DNA from: Bacteroidota bacterium
GTDB lineage: Bacteria > Bacteroidota > Bacteroidia > Chitinophagales > Saprospiraceae
DNA: 64,000 bases
Assembly (NCBI GenBank): GCA_030147525.1
Contig: JASBVF010000030.1
Location: 62,001-126,000, forward strand
Direction: 5' to 3'
The notes under the pieces are model-generated. The model worked only from the letters and a program-made list of their open reading frames with translations, had not been told where the DNA came from and made no database searches. The translations under genes and the position numbers were made by a program. Below, one piece after another: positions 56,468 through 64,000 of this stretch (within the stretch, counting starts at the first letter, position 1; each line of letters starts with the position of its first letter).

Positions 56468-57040
56468 TTATTCCAGCAGCAGGTAGCCGTTTTCTTCCCG
56501 GTGATGGATGACTGCTTCCGGCTGTGTGATTTTCATTCTCATTCGGAAAAGATAATAATGGCCGGGACCTTGTTCAGCAAGGTATCCCTTCAATTGACTT
56601 CCGAGTGTAGTGCTGAACGCCACCCTTGCATGGCGCCAGACATCGGCCGGTTTGGTGAAATGGACAGGGCGGGATGCATTGTCATCGATAGCACTATTCC
56701 CGTCAAATACAACGGAAGGCTGTTCCGCAATTTTGATCAGATTGTTGTTTGGGTCCACGTGCAGCATTTCGCCGTACAGCGTTATGCTTTCGTCCCTGTG
56801 AATTGGCAGGTAAAGTACGATTTCGATATCATCTGAGCCAATTGGTGTCAAATCTGAGACAGGCCGTCTCCATGGCGGATCATCATCGGGACCCTCCTGA
56901 GGGTTAGGGTAGGGAATGTCAGTTGAGTGATAGGCGAGGATTCTGGTGAGCCGGTATCCTGCGTAGGCGGCGTACTGCCCCATCAGTGTCAGGTATCCGA
57001 TGGAGTCGGAGCCGTACAGTTCAATTGGTTTTAATGCCAT
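56468..57040 (-). CDS. Protein of unknown function in the CHAT/peroxidase unit
   Basis: 190 residues. I do not recognise a family. No signal peptide or membrane helix; mixed beta-rich composition with many tyrosines and prolines, and an acidic loop (E-G-P-D-D-D-P-P). It lies 62 bases after the peroxidase gene and 42 bases before the CHAT gene, so it is probably cotranscribed with both. It may be a cargo, inhibitor or substrate of the neighbouring proteins, by position only. Confidence 0.75.
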   Translation of the reverse strand: MALKPIELYGSDSIGYLTLMGQYAAYAGYRLTRILAYHSTDIPYPNPQEGPDDDPPWRRPVSDLTPIGSDDIEIVLYLPIHRDESITLYGEMLHVDPNNNLIKIAEQPSVVFDGNSAIDDNASRPVHFTKPADVWRHARVAFSTTLGSQLKGYLAEQGPGHYYLFRMRMKITQPEAVIHHREENGYLLLE

Positions 57041-57102
57041 AATTTAGATTGGATTGAAAGGTTTGTGTGGATATTTTGATTTTGGTTGATAGCTGGTTTA
57101 GG

Positions 57103-58434
57103 TCAGGTCAGGTTTTTCAAAAAATCGAGGCTTGGTGCAAATAAATCCACCCGGCTCTCCAACCTGACAAAGCCGCCGAACCCATCGAATCTGAAAGGCT
57201 TGTTGTTCCGGTTTCTGATGGCGGGGAATTCATGTTGAAAGCGGCTGCTTCGGGTGTTGTCATCCGGGAATTCATTGTTCAGAAAGCCGATGATCGGATC
57301 GATGCCGGGGCTTTCCTCCGAATGCTCTGCGAGGGCAAGTTGAGTGTTAAAAACTTCAATGCTTTGCTGAAAGGAGAGGAAAAGCAGCCCCTTTTTATTT
57401 TGCGGGTCCGCTGGATTCAGCAACTTCCATTCAGGCGCCTCCTCCCTGCCGTAAGGAATGCCACGCCTCAATATTTTGATATCCTGGTTGGCGCTTTTGT
57501 GCTGCCGGTTATTCATCTTCCGGATGTGGGCATGGAAGGGGCATTTGGCAGCTTCAGGATGGTCGTAGTTGAAGTCATTCCAGTTGTCGAGTGAATTTTT
57601 GGAGGGGTCGGCGACCGGAGTTCCATTCTGGGTTCTGCCGATCATCATGGCGGCGGCATTTGCTGCCAGGTCGCCAGCGCCGATGGTTTCCAGTTGTTGC
57701 CGGAGATGAGCTTCGCCGTCTTTAAAACGCTGGATATCCTGTTCCAGCTTCATGTAAACGAGGAAGCTCCCGTATTTTTGGGTGCCCGGTTCTTTGGCGA
57801 TGAAATTTTTGATATCGGCAGTAGCGTCATAGTGGTCACCTTTGCCATTGGCGAAAAAAACAGGGTCACTGATGCCGTCGGCGTAGCCAAAATGGTCTCT
57901 GTTATATTCTCTGGGAGAACCGTCCGGGTTTGTTGATTTACCGATCAGCTTGTTTCCTTCTTCCGCTGTTATTTTTTTTGCTCCGCAATCGTCAGCAAAC
58001 TTGTCCTCAAAATATTTCTGGTGATTATCAAGTTTGCCTTTGCCGTCGTGTGCCAAAAGCAGCATGCAGTGAATGACCTGGCCATCCTTTTGAAGGCCGG
58101 CTGAAGGCGTTCCGTTTGTAACAGAGCCGGAGTTGAAGGGCGAATCCTGATCCAGGAAAACGTAAGCGGCATGCGTCAGGTACAGACCTATGAAAAGCTC
58201 CCCATGCCCCGCTTTCGGATTCCATTTTTTACTTTGTTTTTTTTGAAGGCCGGCAGAAGTGATGAAGTCACGGGCCAATCCTGAGAGTAACTTTTTTGTG
58301 TCCTGTGCTCGGACTGCATCGAACTGAAAGAAGATCAATCGTGCAAAATCCCGGCCGTGCGGTCTTACGATGTTGCCCTGGAGGGAGTTTTGGTAATAGG
58401 TGAACCAGTTTTGATTGCTTTCGTTGGTTTTCAT
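57103..58434 (-). CDS. DyP-type heme peroxidase
   Basis: 443 residues from ATG 58434; a TTG-start extension upstream was rejected. Catalytic Asp186 in the G-Y-A-D-G (GxxDG) motif, proximal heme ligand His303 in C-P-F-H-A-H-I-R-K-M, and R-R-G-I-P-Y-G and G-L-L-F-L-S-F-Q-Q-S. Long insertions make it resemble the larger fungal-like DyP group more than the short bacterial enzymes. No Tat or other signal peptide is seen, so it is cytoplasmic as written. No encapsulin gene is nearby. First gene of the minus-strand unit. Confidence 0.88.
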   Translation of the reverse strand: MKTNESNQNWFTYYQNSLQGNIVRPHGRDFARLIFFQFDAVRAQDTKKLLSGLARDFITSAGLQKKQSKKWNPKAGHGELFIGLYLTHAAYVFLDQDSPFNSGSVTNGTPSAGLQKDGQVIHCMLLLAHDGKGKLDNHQKYFEDKFADDCGAKKITAEEGNKLIGKSTNPDGSPREYNRDHFGYADGISDPVFFANGKGDHYDATADIKNFIAKEPGTQKYGSFLVYMKLEQDIQRFKDGEAHLRQQLETIGAGDLAANAAAMMIGRTQNGTPVADPSKNSLDNWNDFNYDHPEAAKCPFHAHIRKMNNRQHKSANQDIKILRRGIPYGREEAPEWKLLNPADPQNKKGLLFLSFQQSIEVFNTQLALAEHSEESPGIDPIIGFLNNEFPDDNTRSSRFQHEFPAIRNRNNKPFRFDGFGGFVRLESRVDLFAPSLDFLKNLT

Positions 58435-58843
58435 AAATTTTGCTTTTGGATAGCATTCTGAAATAAACGCCTGAAGGTATTCAATCGGCAAAATATTTTT
58501 TATTAAATGTGAATTTTTTTAAACACTTTGAGCCCTACGAGCTCCCGGAGCTTCTTTTAACGAAGCTGTCCGGGTAGCCGTGGAGTGTCCATGTGGGAAG
58601 GGATTTTTGGAGTTAGCGTTCCTTTTTTGTGATTCAGACCACGAACGCAGCGGAATTTGGTCTCCAGAGAAAATTGGCGGCTTGCTTTTTTATACATTCC
58701 CCTTCGAAACTAAAAGTTACCGGGAGGGTGAAGTTTTTTTAGATTTTTCTGGTTTTATAGGAATAAGCGTGGCGAAACCATTTATTTTCACCGTTAATTA
58801 TTCTATTTGGACCCAGACTTATTTGCTTGACCGACGCTTTTTA
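58435..58843. other. Divergent control region, DyP unit / sigma factor
   Basis: About 410 bases between divergent genes; no gene supported. Minus-strand near-match TATTTTGC lies close to the peroxidase start. A strong inverted repeat sits at 58544-58574. Confidence 0.5.
58544..58574. promoter_or_regulatory. Inverted repeat in the divergent control region
   Basis: CCCGGAGCTTC (58544-58554) pairs with GAAGCTGTCCGGG (58562-58574), with a two-base bulge, around a seven-base loop. It could be an operator shared by both units or a leader hairpin. Confidence 0.45.
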
Positions 58844-59425
58844 ATGAAACACCTTAAAATTGACCACCCTGACAATGATTTGCTGCAATTGTTTTGCAGG
58901 CAGGATCGCACGGCCATGAGCAAAATCTACCGGGAGTTCTTTCCAATGATCAGTCAGATGATGAAGAAAAACAGCGGCAATGAACAAGATGCCGAAGATG
59001 TTTTTCAGGAAGGGCTTGTGGTGCTTTTGAACTACTGTAACCGCACAGGGTTTGTGCTGGAAGTGCCGCTGAAGAGCTTTTTTTATGCTATCTGCAGGAA
59101 TATCTGGCTAAAAAAGCTGAAAAAAAAGGGCCGCCTGGAGGTAACTTTAGTGGATGTCTGGGAATATAGAGATTTAAGCAGCTTGTTGGAAAAAGAACGT
59201 GAATCCGGCCTGACATCCGACCGCTTGTTACTTCTCTGGAAATACTTCAGCAGACTACCCGAACACGAACAAAAAACACTGCGGCTTTATTATCTTGACG
59301 GTAAATCTCATAAGGAAATTGCACAGATCATGGGTTTCTCTGACGAAGTTTCGGCCAGGGTGCAGAAGTTCAGGTATGTCCGTCATTTGAGGGAAATTGT
59401 GAGGAAAGATCCTGATTTTGAGTGA
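58844..59425 (+). CDS. Sigma-70 family RNA polymerase sigma factor (second)
   Basis: 193 residues from ATG 58844 (MKHLKIDHPDNDLL); an upstream in-frame region has no family similarity. Sigma2 with E-Q-D-A-E-D-V-F-Q-E-G-L-V-V-L and sigma4 with L-D-G-K-S-H-K-E-I-A-Q-I-M-G-F. It differs clearly from the sigma factor at 52.9 kb. Followed by a membrane protein with an anti-sigma-like N-terminus, the usual arrangement for a sigma/anti-sigma pair. Likely controls itself and the divergent CHAT unit. Confidence 0.85.
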   Translation: MKHLKIDHPDNDLLQLFCRQDRTAMSKIYREFFPMISQMMKKNSGNEQDAEDVFQEGLVVLLNYCNRTGFVLEVPLKSFFYAICRNIWLKKLKKKGRLEVTLVDVWEYRDLSSLLEKERESGLTSDRLLLLWKYFSRLPEHEQKTLRLYYLDGKSHKEIAQIMGFSDEVSARVQKFRYVRHLREIVRKDPDFE

Positions 59426-59506
59426 TTTATGCACTGTTAAGCTATCGAATCGATTTTACCATACACGATTTTATAACCTCCTGGATAACCAACAATACCA
59501 ATCAAA

Positions 59507-60409
59507 ATGGAACCATTGAACGATAATAATTTAGCGTTGATCGAGGATTTTCTGAATGGTCAATTACTGCCCGGCGAGGCCGAAAAGGTTCAGAAAAGAA
59601 TGGAAAATGACGCTGAATTCCGGGAAGAGGTTGAGTGGATGAGCGACCTGAAGCAGCTTAGCGAGAAAAAAAAGGCATTCGAGGTGCTCGGTACTTTTCA
59701 GGAAATTCATCAAAAACATAAAAAAGAAAGGAGGAGAGTCCGGTTGCTGGCTGCTTTGCTGGTCATGGCGGTGTTGATCCTTGTTTTATTTATTTTACTA
59801 AAACCGGAAGACACAGGGCAGCAGCCTGACGAAACATCACCCAATTCCGGATCGGCCTCTGAGGTCGAATCCGGCCCGGCTATAGATACTGCCACCTTGC
59901 AAGAGATCCCGGAAACAAACGAAGCAAAGCCGGAGAAACAACCAGCGGAAAAACCTGCTTCTCCTCCCATCGCCGCCAAATCCGGGTCGAATGTGCAATG
60001 GGATCAATACGTTTCCTACAAAAGCGGCATTCAAACCCTGGGCGATGAATCAACCCTGGGCGAGATCAAAGCCCTCATGGACGAAGGGAAAAGAAAAGCC
60101 GCACTGCCGCTTCTTGAAAAATACCTTGGCAGCCTGACAGAAGACGAAGAAGATTTCGACCTGCGCCTGGAGGCAGGCAAAATTTACCTGAAAGAAGAAA
60201 AAAACTACGAAAAAGCTGCCTTTCACTTCAAAAAAGTGGCGGAAGGCGACGTCATTTTACGCTATAAAATGGAAGCGCAGTTTTACCTGGCCTGCGTGCG
60301 CCTTGCACAGGGTCAGCCTTCGGAAGCTAAAAAGCTGTTGCAGTCCGTCGCCGGCCAGTCGATCGAACCCTGGAAGTCGCAGGCTGAGAGACTGCTGGAA
60401 GCGATTTAA
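59507..60409 (+). CDS. Membrane TPR protein with anti-sigma-like N-terminus
   Basis: 300 residues. The N-terminal part (1-70) has L-I-E-D-F-L-N-G-Q-L-L-P-G-E-A-E-K-V-Q-K-R-M-E-N-D-A-E-F, the pattern common in Bacteroidota anti-sigma factors. One membrane helix (about 79-100) follows, then a low-complexity P/E/S spacer and a C-terminal TPR-like helical domain (about 195-300). Topology puts the TPR part outside the cytoplasm and the sigma-binding part inside. It is 81 bases after the sigma factor gene, so it probably senses an envelope signal and holds the sigma factor; this is inference. Confidence 0.75.
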   Translation: MEPLNDNNLALIEDFLNGQLLPGEAEKVQKRMENDAEFREEVEWMSDLKQLSEKKKAFEVLGTFQEIHQKHKKERRRVRLLAALLVMAVLILVLFILLKPEDTGQQPDETSPNSGSASEVESGPAIDTATLQEIPETNEAKPEKQPAEKPASPPIAAKSGSNVQWDQYVSYKSGIQTLGDESTLGEIKALMDEGKRKAALPLLEKYLGSLTEDEEDFDLRLEAGKIYLKEEKNYEKAAFHFKKVAEGDVILRYKMEAQFYLACVRLAQGQPSEAKKLLQSVAGQSIEPWKSQAERLLEAI

Positions 60410-60481
60410 AATTTACGGCAGGTATATTCTGGAAAAGTTTTCTTTGTATTTTTCGGCGCTTGAACCTAAAAAACGCATACT

Positions 60482-61750
60482 GTGAAAGAAGACTTCCTCC
60501 ACTTCCTTTGGCGAACCCGCCGCTTTGACCCTTCCAACCTGACCACAACGGAAGGCGAACCCATCGAAATATTGCATCCCGGCGAGCACAATACTCACGC
60601 CGGCGCTGACTTTTCCAACGCCCGGCTGCGCATTGGTGAAACGATCTGGGCCGGGAATGTGGAAATGCACCTGAAATCATCCGATTGGCTCAGGCACAAA
60701 CACCAGCATGACCCGGCTTACGGCAATGTCATTTTGCATGTCGTATTGGAGGACGATCAGCCCATCCTTCGGGAAGATGGAAGCCGCATTCCTTGTCTTG
60801 AAATGAAAAAGCGGGTGCCACCACGCCTTGCTGGCAGTTACCAGAAACTGTTGCACAACGAACATTGGATCCCCTGTCAGCATTTCTTTTATGCTGTGCC
60901 GGATATGACAAAAAACCTCTGGCTCGACCGTCTGCTCGTCGAACGCCTCGAACACAAAACGGAGGCGATGCGCTATGCACTGGCGCAAAACGGCAACGAC
61001 TGGGAGGAGACTTTTTACCAGTTCGTGGCCCGCAATTTTGGGTTAAAAGTGAATGCAGAGCCTTTCGAAGCATTGGCCAAATCGCTGCCGCAAAAAATCC
61101 TGGCGAAACACAAAGACAATCTGCTGCAAATCGAAGCGCTTCTGTTTGGGCAGGCCGGTTTACTGGAAGCTGATGTTGAAGAGGATTACCCGAACGCACT
61201 GAAGAAAGAGTATCATTTTTTGCAAAAAAAATACCGTCTTATGCCGCTGGATGCGATGATGTGGAAGTTTCTCCGGCTGCACCCCGCCAATTTTCCCACG
61301 ATCAGACTGGCGCAGTTCGCCAGGCTGGTGTGCCGCTCGGCGCATTTATTCAGTAAAATACTGGAAGTGGAAACGCAGGCTGATGTCGACCGGCTCTTTG
61401 AAGCCAAACTTGACGACTACTGGCTGACGCACTACACCTTCGGAAATGTTTCAACCAAAAGAAACAAGTCGCTCGGCAAAGATGCCGTGCGATTGCTGAC
61501 GATCAATACCATTGCCCCTTTTCTCTTTTTGTACGGTGACATGCGGGGGGAGGAGGAGTTTAAAAATAAAGCAGTAGGATTGCTGGAAGCATTGCCGGCG
61601 GAGAAAAATTCCATCATTGCCGGGTGGGAAAAACTGGGCATGGAATCGAAGACAGCGTATCAGACGCAGGCGCTTTTACAGTTGAAAAATGTGTATTGCG
61701 ACGGGAAGCGGTGCCTGGAATGTGCGATCGGGGGAGCGATTTTGAAATGA
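60482..61750 (+). CDS. DUF2851-family protein
   Basis: 422 residues with a GTG start (MKEDFLHFLWRTRRFDP, with V read as M). Typical DUF2851 features: H-P-G-E-H-N-T-H-A-G-A-D-F near residue 38 and I-W-A-G-N-V-E-M-H-L-K-S-S-D-W. C-terminal cysteines in C-D-G-K-R-C-L-E-C-A-I-G may bind metal. The function is unknown, although the conserved N-terminal motif looks nuclease-like. No link to the CHAT unit beyond position. Confidence 0.85.
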   Translation: MKEDFLHFLWRTRRFDPSNLTTTEGEPIEILHPGEHNTHAGADFSNARLRIGETIWAGNVEMHLKSSDWLRHKHQHDPAYGNVILHVVLEDDQPILREDGSRIPCLEMKKRVPPRLAGSYQKLLHNEHWIPCQHFFYAVPDMTKNLWLDRLLVERLEHKTEAMRYALAQNGNDWEETFYQFVARNFGLKVNAEPFEALAKSLPQKILAKHKDNLLQIEALLFGQAGLLEADVEEDYPNALKKEYHFLQKKYRLMPLDAMMWKFLRLHPANFPTIRLAQFARLVCRSAHLFSKILEVETQADVDRLFEAKLDDYWLTHYTFGNVSTKRNKSLGKDAVRLLTINTIAPFLFLYGDMRGEEEFKNKAVGLLEALPAEKNSIIAGWEKLGMESKTAYQTQALLQLKNVYCDGKRCLECAIGGAILK

Positions 61751-61763
61751 GGAACCGGGTGTG

Positions 61764-61806
61764 GTGTCAGATATCAGGTATGTTTTTCATACCCGATATC
61801 TAACAC
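61764..61806. repeat. Palindrome between DUF2851 and accC
   Basis: The stem GTGT-AGATATC-GGTATG pairs with CATACC-GATATCT-ACAC with two mismatches and a five-T loop. It sits between convergent genes and may end both transcripts, but there is no T-tract outside the stem. Confidence 0.65.
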
Positions 61807-61817
61807 TTCATTCCCGT

Positions 61818-63167
61818 TTATTCGTCCGGATTACCCATTTCGAAAGTATTCAAAAATCCGGTGTGGAAATCACCTGACCGGAATTTTTCATCCTTCATCA
61901 GTTTTTTGTGAAACGGGATGGTCGTTTTCACGCCTTCGACGATGAACTCTTCGAGGGCTCTTTCCATTTTCGTGATGCATTCCTCACGGGTTCTTGCCCG
62001 GCAGATGAGCTTGGCGATCATCGAGTCGTAGAATGGAGGAATAACATAACCGGCATAAACATGCGTATCCACCCGGACTCCGTGACCCTTGGAGGTGTGC
62101 AGTGAAAGTATTTTGCCGGGCGAAGGCCGGAAATCCTTGAAGGGATCCTCCGCATTGATGCGGCATTCAATGGCGTGCATCTGCGGGTAGTAATTCTTGC
62201 CGGAAATCTTTTCGCCCATGGCGATTTTGAGTTGTTCCTTGATCAGGTCGTGGTCAACAACCTCCTCCGTCACCGGGTGCTCGACCTGGATACGGGTATT
62301 CATTTCCATGAAATAGAAGTTGCGGTATTTGTCCACGAGAAACTCTACCGTGCCGACGCCTTCGTAATGAATGCACTCACCGGCGAGGATGGCTGCTTTA
62401 CCCATTTTTTCACGAAGTTCATCCGTCATGAACGGCGAAGGGCTTTCCTCGATCAGTTTTTGATGGCGGCGCTGAATGGAGCACTCCCGCTCGGAGAGGT
62501 GGCAAACGGTGCCGAACTGGTCGCCGGCGATCTGGAATTCGATGTGCCGTGGCTCTTCGATGTATTTTTCGATGTAGATGCCGTCGTTTCCGAAAGAAGC
62601 TTTGGCTTCCTGCCGGGCCCGGCTCCACTGCTCTTCGAAGTTCGAAGGATCGTGAACGATGCGCATACCCTTACCGCCACCGCCTGCTGTTGCTTTGAGG
62701 ATGACAGGGTAGCCGATTTCCTTGGCCAGGCCGAGTGCGTGTTTCAGGTCGGTAACCAGTCCGTCAGAACCGGGTACAACCGGCACGCCGGCTTTGATCA
62801 TGGTCGTTTTAGCCGTGATTTTATCCCCCATCGATTTGATCTGGGAAGGCGTCGGGCCAATGAATTTGATGCCATACTCTCCGCAGATTTCAGCGAAATC
62901 CGCATTTTCAGCTAAAAAGCCATAGCCGGGGTGGATGGCGTCAGCATTGGTAATTTCCGCCGCTGCCATGATACGGGGAATGTTCAGATAGGAATCTTTG
63001 GATGCCGGCGGGCCAATGCAAACGGCTTCGTCCGCAAAACGAACGTGCAGGCTGTCGGCGTCGGCGGTGGAGAAAACCGCAACGGTTTTGATGCCCATTT
63101 CACGGCAGGTACGGATGACCCGGAGGGCGATCTCTCCCCGGTTTGCTATTAGAACTTTATTAAACAT
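61818..63167 (-). CDS. accC: Acetyl-CoA carboxylase biotin carboxylase subunit
   Basis: 449 residues, the normal length. Starts [22 protein letters not shown]-grasp glycine loop [11 protein letters not shown] near residue 160, [11 protein letters not shown] active-site segment. Carboxylates the biotin on AccB in the first step of fatty-acid synthesis. In one operon with accB and efp; a 98-base gap with word-like repeats precedes it. Confidence 0.98.
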   Translation of the reverse strand: MFNKVLIANRGEIALRVIRTCREMGIKTVAVFSTADADSLHVRFADEAVCIGPPASKDSYLNIPRIMAAAEITNADAIHPGYGFLAENADFAEICGEYGIKFIGPTPSQIKSMGDKITAKTTMIKAGVPVVPGSDGLVTDLKHALGLAKEIGYPVILKATAGGGGKGMRIVHDPSNFEEQWSRARQEAKASFGNDGIYIEKYIEEPRHIEFQIAGDQFGTVCHLSERECSIQRRHQKLIEESPSPFMTDELREKMGKAAILAGECIHYEGVGTVEFLVDKYRNFYFMEMNTRIQVEHPVTEEVVDHDLIKEQLKIAMGEKISGKNYYPQMHAIECRINAEDPFKDFRPSPGKILSLHTSKGHGVRVDTHVYAGYVIPPFYDSMIAKLICRARTREECITKMERALEEFIVEGVKTTIPFHKKLMKDEKFRSGDFHTGFLNTFEMGNPDE

Positions 63168-63182
63168 GCTTATTTTAACTAA

Positions 63183-63265
63183 GAACTATAAACGATGAAT
63201 GATGAATTTAGTGGGATGGCTATGAGAGACGGGTTCATAGTTCAACATTCATCGTTCATCGTTCA
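63183..63265 (-). repeat. Reiterated short-word repeat between accB and accC
   Basis: Repeated GATGAA(C/T) words on the minus strand at one end and their complement at the other: ACGATGAATGATGAA near 63193 and TTCATCGTTCATCGTTCAT near 63249. A hairpin is possible. The same kind of repeated word is seen in other spacers of this window. Confidence 0.5.
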
Positions 63266-63793
63266 TTATTCCGGTTCTACGAGGAAGAGAACCTGGTCGT
63301 ATTCGACAGGTTGTGCGTTGTCAATCATCACTTTCACGATTTTTCCGCTGATTTCAGCTTCGATTTCGTTGAAAAGCTTCATTGCTTCGATGATGCAGAC
63401 AACATCCCCTTTTTTGATGCTTTGACCAACTTCTACGAATGCAGCTTTCTCCGGAGAGGAAGAGCGGTAGAAAGTGCCCACCATCGGGGATTTGATTTCT
63501 TTGTAAGCTTTTTCGGCAGCTGCTTTCGGAGCCGGTGTTTCGGCAGGCGCCGGAGCAGTTTCCTTCTTGGCTGCGGGAGCAGCGGGCGCCGGAGCAGGTG
63601 CAGCCGGAGCAGGTGCGGAAGCAATGGGAGCCGCCGGCATCTGCATGGGTGCAGAAACAACCTGTGTGGTTTTTGTTTCTTTGTAATGGCCGGTGCGGAT
63701 GGCCAGTTTAAAATCGCCGTTTTCCATTTTGAATTCGGCGAGGCTTGACTTGTTAAGAAGTTTGATTAACTCCTGGATTTCCTGAAAAGTCAT
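63266..63793 (-). CDS. accB: Acetyl-CoA carboxylase biotin carboxyl carrier protein
   Basis: 175 residues. An N-terminal leucine-rich region ([17 protein letters not shown]) is joined by an A/P-rich linker (about 55-95) to the biotinyl domain, where Lys139 in E-A-M-K-L carries biotin. Note that the usual E-A-M-K-M is E-A-M-K-L here, a known variant. Upstream of accC in the operon, after efp. Confidence 0.97.
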   Translation of the reverse strand: MTFQEIQELIKLLNKSSLAEFKMENGDFKLAIRTGHYKETKTTQVVSAPMQMPAAPIASAPAPAAPAPAPAAPAAKKETAPAPAETPAPKAAAEKAYKEIKSPMVGTFYRSSSPEKAAFVEVGQSIKKGDVVCIIEAMKLFNEIEAEISGKIVKVMIDNAQPVEYDQVLFLVEPE

Positions 63794-63875
63794 GTTTTTC
63801 TATTTTACGATGAAAAGGTGGAAGGAGGTGGCTGAAGTCAGTTGATACCTGTTCGTCCACCTTCTCAACTTTAAT

Positions 63876-64000
63876 TTAAGCTCGTCCCAAATAGTCGCCG
63901 TTGCGAGTGTCGATTTTGATTTTTTCACCGGTATTGATGAAAAGCGGCACCCGGACTTCGGCGCCGGTATCGATGGTTGCCGGCTTGAGTGTGTTGGTAG
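63876..64000 (-). CDS. efp: Elongation factor P, C-terminal fragment
   Basis: The end of the gene only; the start is outside the window. The translated tail [27 protein letters not shown] matches the third OB domain of EF-P, ending G-D-Y-L-G-R-A. EF-P rescues ribosomes stalled at polyproline. The modified-lysine loop is not in the window. It lies 82 bases upstream of accB. Confidence 0.9.
   Translation of the reverse strand, partial: TNTLKPATIDTGAEVRVPLFINTGEKIKIDTRNGDYLGRA

Noticed and set aside
53702-60409. A classical antiphage CHAT or gasdermin-type defence system
   Set aside because: No gasdermin, nuclease, reverse transcriptase or nucleotide-sensing component was found, and the CHAT protein appears exported, so a defence label is not supported.
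62175-62915. A 246-codon open frame antisense to accC
   Set aside because: accC is unambiguous on the minus strand; the plus-strand frame has no start context or motif.
1-64000. tRNA, rRNA, insertion sequences and prophage genes
   Set aside because: None was recognised on either strand, although a tRNA scan could not be run.

Overview
The window is bacterial chromosome from a member of the Bacteroidota, most likely of the Saprospiraceae type. The evidence is indirect but consistent: promoters of the TTG-N19-TAnnTTTG type instead of sigma70 boxes, few Shine-Dalgarno sequences, a secreted giant protein with a type IX secretion (por) sorting tail, a SusC/RagA-style TonB receptor with a carboxypeptidase-like N-terminal domain, Reg_prop/Y_Y_Y propeller sensors, DUF4294 and DUF2851 proteins, and the efp-accB-accC order. 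No tRNA, rRNA, insertion sequence, prophage or CRISPR array was seen.

Layout. 0-1.2 kb: end of an S41 protease and a convergent acyl-ACP thioesterase. 1.5-13.9 kb: surface and signalling block with a 1,880-residue secreted repeat protein, a TonB-dependent receptor, a LytTR response regulator and a propeller histidine kinase of the LytS type. 13.9-14.6 kb: about 700 bases without a recognisable gene but with two terminator-like hairpins. 14.6-34.8 kb: one uninterrupted str-S10-spc-alpha block (rpsL, rpsG, fusA, rpsJ through rplQ, with secY, map, infA, rpmJ and rpoA), including the short rpmD and rpmJ. 34.9-50.3 kb: housekeeping and regulatory genes, including a propeller-linked adenylyl cyclase, panD, a flippase-like membrane protein, a heptose-phosphate adenylyltransferase, a Crp-family regulator, a small coiled-coil protein, a DUF4294 protein, a pterin dehydratase, dipeptidyl-peptidase III, a sodium/solute symporter, rpsT, a TrpB2-type enzyme and an HtrA-type protease. 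50.4-53.5 kb: acyltransferase, family 2 glycosyltransferase and sigma factor, tightly linked. 53.7-60.4 kb: a CHAT-domain TPR protein, an unknown protein and a DyP-type peroxidase on the minus strand, divergent from a second sigma factor and a membrane TPR protein with an anti-sigma-like N-terminus. 60.5-64 kb: DUF2851 protein, then accC, accB and the end of efp on the minus strand.

How the genes may work together. The ribosomal block looks like a core operon with several internal control points: a hairpin in the rpsL leader, a terminator overlapped by a promoter between fusA and rpsJ, an internal promoter before rplP, a long hairpin and promoter before rpoA, and a promoter before infA. The most system-like accessory region is 53.7-60.4 kb, where a caspase-like CHAT protein and a heme peroxidase face a sigma factor with a probable membrane regulator. 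Its function is not known to me, and the grouping is inferred from gene order.
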